Assembly: GCA_018398585.1 (NCBI GenBank)
Contig: JAGTTD010000024.1
Location: 10,878,071-10,942,070, forward strand
Source: Simmondsia chinensis
Taxonomy: Eukaryota > Streptophyta > Magnoliopsida > Caryophyllales > Simmondsiaceae
Direction: 5' to 3'
DNA length: 64,000 nucleotides
The translations under genes and the position numbers were made by a program. Position 1 is the stretch's first letter. Each line of letters begins with the position of its first letter. The notes beneath the pieces are model-generated. The model was given only the letters and a program-made list of their open reading frames with translations. It was not told where the DNA came from and ran no database searches. Of this stretch, positions 44,356-54,020 are shown in pieces.

Positions 44356-45492
44356 ATGGCGGATAATACTAGATCGATGGCCGAAGTAAGAAGGGTCGAA
44401 GAAGCAATGATAGGAAAGCAGGACGTAATGATAGAAAAGCAAGATGCCAGAATCGAGCAACTCAGATTAAGCTCGAAAAAACAGGACAAAGGGCAAGAAG
44501 AAACCAGATCCGTATTGATAAGCTTAAGAGATGCTATACACACATTGACAACACGGATGGATCCATCTAGAGGAAGGGCAGGAATGGTCCCGGGAGGATC
44601 TTCGTCCGCAAGTCCCGCTATGACAGGAGGAGACCAGAACCCAGTACCAGCAAGGGATGCAGCACAACACGCTCCTTTGGGTAATAATTCTTATGGTACT
44701 CGCTTGACTAAAGTAGAGTTTCCTATTTTTCATGGTGAGGATATGAATGGTTGGATGTTCACTTGTGAGCAATTCTTCACCATTGACCAAACCGCTGAGC
44801 AAGAGAAGGTTAGGTTAGCCTCGATACATATGAGGGGCCTAGCTCTTCAATGGCATAGGAAATATCTGCTTTCAAGGGATAATTTACCCTTACCTAGCTG
44901 GAACGAATACTGTAATGCCTTAAGGATGAGATTTGGCGACGCATTCGAAGACCCTGTATCTGATGTAGTACGCTTAAGACAGCAAGGGTCTGTAGCTGAA
45001 TATACTGCCAAATTCGATGCTGCAGCAGTACGAGCAGACCTTAGCGAAGCCCAGCTTATAAGTTGTTTCCTCACCGGTTTAAGAGAAGACATTGCCCTTG
45101 AAGTAAGATCATCCCAACCTGTTATTCTTTACCACGTAGTGTGCCTAGCCAAGTTGGCTAAAGCCAAGTTTGAGGCATTGTCCAAACAACTCAAGTATTC
45201 TAAAGTACCCCTACTTCCCACACCAAACACACAAAAATCAACCATAAACCCTTATAGATCAAACCCTACCAGACCAAGCTACCCCACTCAAAATAACCCA
45301 TATTCCTTCAAAAACCCAAGGACTATGACTAGAGCTGAAATGCAAGATAAAAGGGCAAGGGGGTTATGTTATTTTGTGAACAAAAGTTTGAAGTGGGACA
45401 TCGATGTAAGAACAAAGGGCCACAACTCTTCATTATCAATACAGAAGAAGAATCAGTTGAAGAAGAGCAGCACGACCAGGAAGAAGCTGTAG
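44356..45492 (+). CDS. gag: Gag polyprotein, out of frame at the zinc knuckle
   Basis: 378 codons. The N-terminal 75 residues form a charged coiled coil (KQDVMIEKQDARIEQLRLSS). The capsid domain (about residues 110-270) has VEFPIFHGEDMNGWMFTCEQ, ALQWHRKYLL, MRFGDAFEDP and LRQQGSVAEYTAKFDAAAVR, typical of Retrotrans_gag. A basic, proline-rich linker follows. The zinc knuckle is entered in this frame but its cysteines and histidine lie in the overlapping frame from 45366. A single-base loss in a T run near 45375 therefore explains the shift. In the family gag and pol usually form one frame, so residues after about 340 are foreign. The start ATG lies 34 bp after the primer binding site. Confidence 0.88.
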   Translation: MADNTRSMAEVRRVEEAMIGKQDVMIEKQDARIEQLRLSSKKQDKGQEETRSVLISLRDAIHTLTTRMDPSRGRAGMVPGGSSSASPAMTGGDQNPVPARDAAQHAPLGNNSYGTRLTKVEFPIFHGEDMNGWMFTCEQFFTIDQTAEQEKVRLASIHMRGLALQWHRKYLLSRDNLPLPSWNEYCNALRMRFGDAFEDPVSDVVRLRQQGSVAEYTAKFDAAAVRADLSEAQLISCFLTGLREDIALEVRSSQPVILYHVVCLAKLAKAKFEALSKQLKYSKVPLLPTPNTQKSTINPYRSNPTRPSYPTQNNPYSFKNPRTMTRAEMQDKRARGLCYFVNKSLKWDIDVRTKGHNSSLSIQKKNQLKKSSTTRKKL

Positions 45493-45755
45493 ATACTGAA
45501 GAACAAACAACTCAAATCTCCTTGAATGCATTGTCTGGTGCTTCCTCTTATCAAACTTTAAGGGTAGTGGGAGCTGTCAAGAGCAAACCAATTCATATAT
45601 TGGTAGACTCTGGTTCCACTCACAATTTCATAGACCTTGCATTAGCCCACAGATTGCAATGCTCAATGAAATCTGTCTCACCTCTTGCTGTAACAGTGGC
45701 CGATGGTAGTAGTCTGCAGTGCCAACAACAATGTCAAGGCTTGTGTTGGGGATAG
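45366..45755 (+). pseudogene. pol: Gag zinc knuckle and aspartic protease, with deletion
   Basis: The frame opens with the CCHC knuckle (CEQKFEVGHRC) and an acidic linker. The protease follows, with the active-site motif ILVDSGSTHNFI at about 45596-45631 and VTVADGSSLQC (about 45691-45723). After CQGLCWG the usual flap-to-end segment, some 25-30 residues, is missing. The sequence jumps into the VLGIEWLSTLG end of the domain in another frame. A deletion near 45735 thus removes part of the protease and shifts the frame. Confidence 0.88.
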
Positions 45756-46780
45756 AATGGCTTTCCACATTGGGCAACATCAAGTTCAACTTCAAAGATC
45801 TGACTATGACATACTCCTATGAAGGCACAATAAGAGAACTCAGGGGAAATAGTTCGGCTAGCTGCAAAACCATGGGAGTGAAAGCTCTCTCGAAGGCGCT
45901 ATCTGCATCACCCATTATCGCCTTGCTCGAAGTCTTACCAGAAGCTCTTCATGAAACCAATTCCGGACACCAGCTGATGAGTCTGCATACAAGGGAGCTC
46001 TCTGATCAACCCTTACCAATAGAAATCGATGCTCTCTTACTGCAGTATGACTACTTGTTTGAAGAACCACAGCAGTTGCCTCCAAGCAGGGGTCCCTTTG
46101 ATCATAAAATTAACTTGAAAGAAGGCACACAACCCATCAATAAAAGGCCCTATCGTTACCCCTCATTACAGAAAGATGTTATGGAAGAAATGGTTCAAGA
46201 ATTGCTTCACAAGGGGTATATCCAGCACAGTTACAGCCCCTTTGCATCAGCTGCAGTGTTGGTAAGAAAAAAGGATGGCGGATGGAGAATGTGCATTGAT
46301 TATAGGGATTTGAATGCTACAACAATCAAAGATAAATTTCCAATTCCCTTAGTAGAAGAGTTATTTGATGAGTTAAACCATGCTAGATTATTCACAAAGC
46401 TCGATCTTCGATCAGGTTATTACCAAATCAAAATGCACAAGGAGGATGTGCAAAAGACTGCTTTCAAAACACATTTTGGTCATTTCGAATTCTTAGTTAT
46501 GCCCTTTGGGCTGACTAATGCTCCATCCACCTTCCAAGCTCTTATGAACTCTATCTTTGCGCCTTATTTAAGAAAATTTGTCCTGGTTTTCTTTGACGAC
46601 ATCTTGATTTACAGTGATCACCTCAAAGACCATATTAAGCACTTACAATTGGTCTTTGACCTGCTCCATCAGCACCAGCTCTTTGTCAAAAGGAGCAAGT
46701 GTTCTTTTGCTGCTGCTGAAATTGAATATCTAGGCCATGTTATTTTTGATGGAAGGGTGCTACCGATCCTCAGAAGGTAA
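45735..46780 (+). pseudogene. pol: Reverse transcriptase of the Reina-like element
   Basis: After the protease end, RT spans about 46120-46745. Motifs in order: KRPYRYPSLQKDVMEEMVQE, AAVLVRKKDGGWRMCIDYRD, FTKLDLRSGYYQIKM (catalytic Asp), TAFKTHFGHFEFLVMPFGLT, and VLVFFDDILIYSD (the two catalytic Asp). It ends in FAAAEIEYLGHVI. All catalytic residues are present. A one-base change near 46758 then sends the frame into ILRR and a stop at 46778-46780, while the correct continuation lies in the frame of the next entry. Confidence 0.92.
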
Positions 46781-48405
46781 AAGCAGTACAACACTGGCCT
46801 GAGCCTAAGAACTTGAAGCAATTAAGGGGATTTCTTGGCCTCACTGGGTATTACAGGAGATTTATCCAACGATATGGCATGATCGCCAAGCCTCTTACTG
46901 CAATGACTGGTGGAGAAAAGCTGATCTGGACTGATCAGGCACAAATGGCTTTTAATGCTTTGAAGCAGGCTATCATCTCTGCACCTGTTTTAGCCTTGCC
47001 AGACTTCCTCTTGCCCTTCGAAGTGGAGACCGATGCGAGCAACACGGGCATTGGGGCTGTCCTATCTCAAACAAATCACCCCATTGCCTTTCTTAGCAAA
47101 AACCTGAGTCCAAGGCAAAAAATGTTATCAGCTTATGAGCGTGAGCTTCTAGCTCTGGTTGCAGCAGTACAAAAATGGCACCAGTACCTCATCAACAACA
47201 CCTTCATTATTCGCACTGATCAAAAAAGCTTGAAGTACCTATTGGACCAAAAGGTTCATACACACTTTCAACAGCTATGGTTGGCTAAACTCATGGGGTT
47301 TAGCTATGTCATTGAGTATAAGAAGGGGAAGGATAACGTGGTGGCTGATGCACTCTCAAGAATAATATGTCAACAAATCACTTGTCAATTGCTGTCTACC
47401 GTGGATAGCAACTTATATGCATTGATTCAGTTGGGATGGCAAACCGATCCCACTCTGCAGCAGCTTATAGCAGATCTTATCAAGGGTTCTCCTCCACACC
47501 CCAAGTTCAGTTGGCAAGACAATCAGCTTAGAAGGAAGGGGAAACTTGTTATTGGTCAGGATTTCAGCCTCAAACAGATGATTCTTCAATGGTTACACTC
47601 CTCTCCAAGCGGGGGGCACTCCGGCAGAGATGCGACCCTCCAAAGAATTAAATCAATGTTCTTTTGGAGGGGAATGACTAAAGATGTAGCTGATTTCATA
47701 AAGCAATATTTGGTGTGTCAAGCATGTAAGTCCGAAACAGTGGCTTCCCCTAGTTTACTCCAACCTCTCCCTATCCCTCAAACCATATGGACTGATGTCT
47801 CTATGGATTTCATTGAAGGACTACCCGGCTCCCATGGTAAGGATGTGATCTTGGTGGTCGTCGACAGATTAAGCAAGGCACCTCATTTCCTTTCTCTCAC
47901 TCATCCTTATACCGCACTTACCGTGGCTCAGCTTTATCTGGATCAGATTTACAAGCTCCATGGACTACCCAGTTCCATCGTCAGTGATCGTGATGCAGTC
48001 TTCCAAAGTGACTTCTGGCAAGCCCTTTTTACTATCCAAGGAGTGGAGCTTCACCTCTCGACAACTTATCATCCCCAATCAGATGGGCGAACAGAGGTGG
48101 TTAATCGAGGGTTAGAGACATATTTGCGATGCATGTGTAACACCCATCCTCATCAATGGTCGAAATGGTTGCCACTGGCTGAATGGTGGTACAATACCAC
48201 TTGGCACTCCGCTACTCAAAAAACACCATATGAGGTGGTTTATGGCCAACCACCACCGCTACATATTCCATACCTTCCGGGAGAAACATCCATTGAAGCT
48301 GTAGATAGATGTTTACAACAGCGGGAAGAAGCAATTAAGGTCATTAAATTCCACCTCGCTCGAGCTCAAAACAGGATGAAGCAATATGCTGATAAAAAAT
48401 GATCA
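46762..48405 (+). pseudogene. pol: RNase H and integrase of the Reina-like element
   Basis: It continues pol. The connection region is LKQLRGFLGLTGYYRRFIQR (about 46813-46872). RNase H follows with VETDASNTGIGAVLSQ, AYERELLALV, IIRTDQKSLKYLL and VVADALSR (about 47020-47355). Integrase follows with its HHCC finger (H..HSGRD...YLVCQACK, about 47598-47736) and the DDE triad in TDVSMDFIEG, VSDRDAVFQSDFW and SDGRTEVVNRGLE. A TGA at 48403-48405 ends the frame at a position where the chain clearly continues. This is consistent with C-to-T decay of an arginine codon. Confidence 0.93.
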
Positions 48406-48834
48406 GAACGCACTTTTAGGCCAGGAGACTGGGCTTACCTCAAATTGCATCCCTACGTTCAGATCATAGTGGCTCACCGAAGTACACACAAGCTCTCCCC
48501 CAAGTTCTTCGGCCCTTTCCTGGTGTTAGCAGCAGTTGGGAAGGTTGCCTACCGGTTACAGCTACCTGAGACCGCCCGTATACACAATGTGTTCCACGTC
48601 CCTCAGCTCAAACCTCACTACGGTCCCCTTCCACATGAGATTAATCATATCCCTGATAACTGGAATGCTCTACCACAAAAAGTTCCAGAACTTGTCCTTG
48701 AACGAAAAATGGTAAATCGAAACAACCGCGCTGCTACAAAGGTATTGATCAAGTGGAAAAATTTGCCTCGTGAGAACGCTTCATGGGAATTTCTCCATGA
48801 TTTACTGCTAAGGTACCCTGATTTTCACCCTTGA
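48406..48834 (+). pseudogene. pol: Integrase C terminus with chromodomain-like end
   Basis: Same frame as the previous entry, after the TGA. It has the GPF/Y module (RPGDWAYLKL, KLSPKFFGPF, GKVAYRLQLP, HNVFHVPQLKPH) and a C-terminal chromodomain-like segment (VLIKWKNLPRENASWEFLHD, about 48745-48804). The usual final LEDK motif is out of frame because of an extra base near 48828, which creates the stop at 48832. Such chromodomains are thought to steer chromoviruses to heterochromatin. Confidence 0.88.
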
Positions 48835-48850
48835 GGACAAGGGTAATTTC

Positions 48851-48860
48851 GGGGGGAAAG
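48851..48860 (+). other. Polypurine tract
   Basis: GGGGGGAAAG lies three bases before the 3' LTR; it is the expected plus-strand primer. Confidence 0.9.
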
Positions 48861-48863
48861 TAC

Positions 48864-49305
48864 TGTTGCAGTATTGCCAGTAGAAGTTGAGATTGGATTA
48901 AATTGGGATCGAAAACAATCTGATTTATATAGCTAAAGCAGGAAAGCGGGAAGAGCCGTTGGAAGTTTTGGAGGTTAACGACCAATTAAATACCCCGGGT
49001 GTGTGCCCAGCACGTGAACAACAGCAAATCAGCAGCTCAGCAGCTTAAACCAATTCTGTTATAGATATTTTAGATATTTTCAGCAAGTAGGAGGAATTGG
49101 TTATAGATATTTGATATTATGAATTACTTTACAATTTCTTTTATTGCATTATAGTTCATATAAATTAGTGAAATGTCATTTAGGTTACATCATGAATGAA
49201 ATACAATCTATCTTTCTTTTCTCCCTTAACATTCTAAACTTCTTTTCTCCTTTAAAATTCTAATTCCCTGTTATTCAAGCTGATCAAGATTTTTCTTGGT
49301 TAACA
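48864..49305 (+). repeat. 3' LTR of the Reina-like element
   Basis: 442 bp, TGTTGCAGTATTGCC to TTGGTTAACA, with about 12 differences from the 5' LTR by eye. Confidence 0.93.
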
Positions 49306-50036
49306 GGCTGCCGAGGGGAGGAATTCGCGTGCCACGCGTTGGACCAATAGCGGTGCAACACGTGGCACGCATTTTGAATAAAAAATTTACTCGGTTTTGA
49401 ACTGTTTGTGAAACGTAGCGTTTTGTGATATCCTAAGCTGAAAAGACGCGTTTTGATTAAACTGGAATTTATTTTATGAATCTCACATCGAATTTTTGTT
49501 ATTTTTTCGTTGCGGTACACTCCTATAAATAGAGGTACCTATTCCAAGAGTTTGGCATTTCAAATCAAACAAATTATTTTGGATTTCTGGAATTGTTTCG
49601 AAGACCTAATTGGAGAGAAAAATTTCTGCTAAAATTTTCTTTCCTCAGTTTAATATTTTTCGAAGCCCACCCTCTGGGCAGTTCGAGGTCATTGCGTAGA
49701 AGATCGGGGGGTCTCAATTTTCTTGGTTTTATTTATTATTGGAGCAATTTCAGATATGTTCTTCTTTCTTTATTCTTTTTTGCTTTTCTATTTATTTACA
49801 GTATTCGTTATTATACATGTTTGAGTTTATGTATTACTATAAATGTATTAGAGTAAAAGGCCTGTAGATCTAAATTAAGAATTTAGATCTGTTGATTTTA
49901 AATTATGAATTTAAGTAAGTAGATTTAAAATTAGGAATTTTAAATCAACCCTCGGTTTAGAGTTATGTATTCTAAACCCGTTCCTCTGTGTTAACTTTAT
50001 AAACTTTAGGAAGAATTTTTGAAATTCATCCCAACA
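49306..50036 (+). repeat. Second part of the interrupted Copia 5' LTR
   Basis: It resumes after the GGCTG duplication and ends in CATCCCAACA at 50036, followed by a primer-binding-site-like motif. A TATA-like CCTATAAATAG (about 49521-49531) lies upstream of a likely transcription start. This identifies the U3/R boundary region. Confidence 0.75.
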
Positions 50037-50280
50037 ATCGGTATTAAGGCAAAGGATTTATAGAGATAAACCTATTCACGGGAACTCTCGCACGTGAGAA
50101 GTCACGAAGCGTGACTCTCCGAATGGGGGCTTAGATAAGAGAAGAATCTCCTACTCTAAGTGCTCTAATGGATGTATATTGTTGTGACCATAGTTGAGAA
50201 CTATGAACCCAATAGTCGGCATCAGAGTTTGTTTTTCCATCAAAATTCATATCTTTTCCCATCAATTGGTATCAGAGCTA
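50037..50280 (+). other. Leader with three primer-binding-site-like motifs
   Basis: ATCGGTATTAAGGC directly follows the LTR (50037-50050). AGTCGGCATCAGAG is at 50213-50226 and TTGGTATCAGAGCT at 50266-50279. The third is the best match to the initiator tRNA-Met complement. Only the first has the expected position. Confidence 0.7.
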
Positions 50281-50396
50281 GCCTCTAATTACATTCATAA
50301 TATACATGACTAGGTATAATAAGATCGAAAATAAATAGATCGGCGATTAATAAAATAGAGATTTTATTAAGAAGGAAAGTTAGTTTAATTTGACGG

Positions 50397-50805
50397 TTCG
50401 ATTTAAATTGTTTAAATTAATAAAGAATTAAAAGTTAATTCAGATGATTGTTTGAATTAGTGATTTAAATTGTTTAAATCATTAAAATAGTTAATTGTTA
50501 ATTACAATATTTTAAAGTATCGATTTAAATTGTTTAAATCGGCTAAAAGAGTTAATAGTTAACTAGGTTATTTAAAATAACTATTTAAATTATTTAAATC
50601 GTTAATGAATTAATAGTTAATCAGATTGCTTAAAGTAATAATTTAAACTGTTTAAGTCATTAATGAATTAATTGTTAATTAAGATTATATAAGGTAACGA
50701 TTTGAATTGTTTAAATCGTTAATTAATTAAAAGTTAATTTGATCGTTTGAAGGTAACAATTTAAATTGTTTAAACTGTTAATGAATTAATCGTTAATTCA
50801 GAACA
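50397..50805. repeat. 59-62-bp minisatellite, seven units, each with a palindrome
   Basis: Units start at about 50399, 50461, 50522, 50581, 50639, 50699 and 50757. Each contains a variant of GATTTAAATTGTTTAAATC, a near-perfect palindrome, followed by TTAATGAATTAAT and AGTTAATT blocks. It is non-coding and lies in the Copia leader. Confidence 0.85.
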
Positions 50806-50879
50806 ACCTATAAATTTGTGATTATGTTGTTTGTATTAGGAGATTGTACGTTCTCAGTCATGATTTATGAAGTCAGGCA

Positions 50880-51600
50880 AAATTGATCTAATAAGATTAG
50901 ATTCAAATATTTTTATAAAATTGGATAAAGTTGATCTAATGAGATTAGATTTAATTATTTCATACGAAATCGGTTAAAATTAATTTAATGAGATTAGATT
51001 CAATTTATTTTAAAATTGAATATTTTAATTTTAAAATTTAAAAAAAATATCTTGTCAGCGCTGACGTCTACAATTTAAAAAAAGTTTTTTTTTTTAATTT
51101 TGAGACGTGTAGGCATCAGTACTGATTTACATAATAATTATAAATTAATTATTTGAATCAGATTCTAAATTAGATTATATGATAATCTAAGTAGTGAATC
51201 AGTTTTTTTTTTAAATAAAAGTTATTTGATATTATTTTAGAATAAGATTCTAAAATAGACTATGAGATAGTCTAAAGTTTATTTATGTTTTAGAATAAGA
51301 TTCTACAATAGATTATGAGATAGTCTAAGCACAAAATCACTATTCATTTTAAATAACATTATTTTTAATTTAATTTTGAAATCAGAATTTAAAAGTAGAT
51401 TATGTGATAATCTAAATTAAATGTTGGTATTGTTTTAATTAAAATTAATTAATTAATTTTATTGATTTGTTTTAGAATGAGATTCTAATGCAAGATTATG
51501 AGATAATCTATATTGTAAAACGATAGTGTTTTTGAATAAATTAATAAATTAATTTTGGTTAATCCTAGAATGCAATTCTAAAGGGGATTACGAGATAATC
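50880..51600. repeat. Dispersed short palindromes in the Copia leader
   Basis: Variants of TCTAATGAGATTAGATT recur three times at 50885-51002. Variants of GATTCTAAaaTAGATTATGAGATAATCTA recur about six times at 51160-51600. The second type also occurs in the leaders at 14640-15060 and 30760-31190. Confidence 0.75.
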
Positions 51601-52279
51601 CAGGTTGTAAATGCAAGTTAATTAAAAACCACTGGTTATAAAAATCAAGTGGGAGCAAGGTTTCAATTGTTGTAATCTCACGGTCTCCATTACCGGGCTG
51701 GCAGTATAGTAGATCGATAGACCTCCCTGCAGAGGCTGTCAGTTTGCATATTATAGGGTTAGACTTCTTTAGGATAAACCGAAGTGCAAAGAAGCGATGC
51801 GACCACGCTACCATGGAGTATTTCGTGTATTTGTATGGAGGTTTAGGTAATGGTTTACACTTGACTAGCGTGATGCATTAGCCTCCCCGAGGAGCTCTGT
51901 TATGTCATGTTAGAGACTAAGGTAAAGTGGTGAGTTAATTACGTTTAGTAAGAGTTACAAGAAAACAGGTTAATTAAGAATAGTTCTCACCTGAACTAGC
52001 TTCGTGCGACCCCGCTGCCGGGGAGTAAGGAGTGGTGTGTTTGGGTCATCATTGTATGCATGATAGTACAGTTTGGTGGATATCTAACTCATTATGTATG
52101 CTAAATTGAAAGAATGCATATCACTGCATTATACATGACTTATATAAGGTAGTTACACGATTGTTTGCATTTACAGTGTTTTTTTTATATGGATATGGCT
52201 AGCGATCACTTAATTTGAAAAATAAGTTAGACTTACTCACTACTTACAAGGGACCTATTACAAAGAAAGGAAAGGGTAA

Positions 52280-53610
52280 TGGTTATTATTGTAGCAACCA
52301 AGTTCATAAGAAAGTCAGCAAAAGAAAAGTGTTTATTTTGCAATAAAACTAGGCCACTGGAAACGAAACTACATTAAGTACATAGCTACTCTTCCTACAA
52401 AGACTGCTAAGCCATCTGGTGAAGGTGTATTGATATCTCACTTGGAGAGTCCACCAGTTTCCTGGTGGGTGGACTCAGGTTCGAATGACCTTATCTGTAA
52501 CATGTAGCAGGAGCTCAGGCTAGGCTAAAGGCTACACGATGGGTGTTGTACCTGATGGCCAGGGACTGTACAATAATAGTGGTCTTAAGTGTAAGAGACG
52601 TTAGCTTAGACTTTAGTGATAGAGTTTTGTTTTAAAGGATTGATTGTTTAAACCTTTGCTATATAGGAATTTGATTTCTGTATTTCAGCTAATGGATAAT
52701 TGTTGTTCAGTTGATTTTGATAATAATAATTTTTAATATGAGAAATAAATTATTTATTTACACATACACATGAATAAATTGTTTATTCATGTTATTTCCT
52801 TATCAAAACTATGATAATTGTTTAATTGAATCTAATATAAGTTCACTTATTCAATCTTTTAAAAGAAAACACCTTGAAAGGGATATTGCCTACACATGGC
52901 ACCAACGTTTAGGTCACACTAATTCGAACATGATCTAAAGATTGGTGAAAGAAGGACTAATAGAGGTTTTGGACTTGAGGTCATTACCAGTTTGCGAATT
53001 CTGCATAGAATGAAAGGTGACCAATTTTGTCTTTAAAAGTAAAGGCAACAAAGTTGGTGGCTTACTTGAGCTGGTTTACATAGATATATGTGGACCAATA
53101 CGTGTTCAGGCAAGAGGTGAGTATGAGTATTTAATCCCGTTTAGTGATAATTACTCAAGGTATTTATATGTTTACCTAATTAAACATTAGTTGGACTCTT
53201 TTGAAAAGTTCAAAGAGTACAAAACTAAAGTTGAAAAGCTATTAGGTAAACAAATTAAGTCACTTCGATTAGATCGAAGTGGTGAATAATTTTTGGGTAG
53301 TTTTTGGATTTTCAAACTACAAATGAGATAAGATCTCAGCTTTCTGCTCTGGTTACACCGCAGCAGAATGGTGTTGCAAATAAAAGGAACAAGGACGATT
53401 TTTTCTACAATTTTTAATTTAAAAGTTTTTTTAAATACGGTGCAAAATACTTAGAGAAGGATTTTGCAAGTAAGCTGCAAAAACAAAAACAAAATAATAT
53501 TAAAGGAAAATGACAATGATTCTGAACAGCTAGACACAACTTAAGATATAGTGGATGCATTGGATGCACCTACTAATAGGAACGAGAATGTTCCAGGTAC
53601 ACAAAAGCTT
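52280..53610 (+). pseudogene. pol: Copia gag end, protease and integrase relic
   Basis: Mixed-frame reading gives a zinc-knuckle remnant (KCLFCNKT, then KRNYIKYIATLP; about 52330-52400) and a protease site VSWWVDSGSNDLIC (about 52458-52500). A pre-integrase WHQRLGHTNSNMI stretch lies at about 52900-52940. Integrase remnants include SKGNKVGGLLELVYIDICGP and YEYLIPFSDNYSRY, with TPQQNGVANKRN at about 53355-53390. It then matches 23180-23360 of the inner Copia up to 53622. It is heavily mutated, with many stops. Confidence 0.75.
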
Positions 53611-53622
53611 AAGTGTGGTGGG

Positions 53623-54020
53623 TAGGGGTGTAAATGAGCCGAGTCGAGCCGAGTACTATCTTGTTCAAACTCGAGTTCGATATGCCTTAACGAGTTCGGG
53701 TTCGAGCTGAGCTTTAAACGAGCTTTTAAATCTATGTTCAAACTCGGTTCAATAAGGAATACTCGGCTCGACTCGGCTCGTTAACTATAACGAGCCGAGT
53801 CGAGCCTGTTAACGAGCCGAGCCAATCGAGCTAATTTTTTGTAATCGAGCCCAATCGAGCTCCTTATGAGCCGAGCTAATCAAGCTAATTTTTTGTAATC
53901 GAGCCCAATTGAGCTCCTTATTTATGTGAAGCCTAATCAAGCTCATTTGCATTATCGAACAGAGCTACTTATCGAGCGGAGCTCATTAACGAGCTTGATT
54001 AGATTTTAATACAACATGAT
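53623..54020. mobile_element. MITE fragment rich in GAGCCGAG, one end only
   Basis: It starts TAGGGGTGTAAATGAGCCGA, a common plant hAT-like MITE end, inside the Copia relic. It contains a tandem duplication of about 53 bp built on AGCTAATTTTTTGTAATCGA (about 53817-53921). No matching inverted end (TTTACACCCCTA) appears downstream, so the right boundary is uncertain. Confidence 0.6.

Larger units (their letters stand above)
43867..49305 (+). mobile_element. Nearly complete Reina-like Ty3/Gypsy chromovirus
   Basis: It has identical-length LTRs (442 bp each) at 43867-44308 and 48864-49305. A perfect GGCTG target duplication lies at 43862-43866 and 49306-49310. A primer binding site is at 44309 and a polypurine tract at 48851-48860. 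The domain order is gag, protease, RT, RNase H, integrase, chromodomain-like end. The 5.4-kb size, short LTRs and C-terminal chromodomain-like segment fit the Reina clade, though placement needs a tree. By eye the LTRs differ at about 12 sites, mostly transitions, so it is the youngest large element here. It is inactive: three frameshifts or deletions plus one stop break the coding region. Confidence 0.93.
42567..53622 (+). mobile_element. Copia element of the long-LTR family, split by a Gypsy, 3' end missing
   Basis: The 5' LTR (42567-43866 and 49311-50036, about 2.0 kb joined) is interrupted by the Gypsy at 43867-49305. Then come the leader with primer-binding-site motifs (from 50037), a palindrome-rich region (50280-51650), a leader region conserved with the minus-strand elements (51640-52060), and gag/protease/integrase remnants (52280-53600). 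At 53623 a MITE starts, and no RT, RNase H or 3' LTR follows. The start is set by alignment to the family's TGTTGGAA...GTGTC ends and is uncertain by a few bases. Confidence 0.8.

Noticed and set aside
50397..50805. CRISPR-like array of spaced repeats
   Set aside because: The units are directly adjacent variants of one AT-rich minisatellite in a plant retrotransposon leader, with no distinct spacers.
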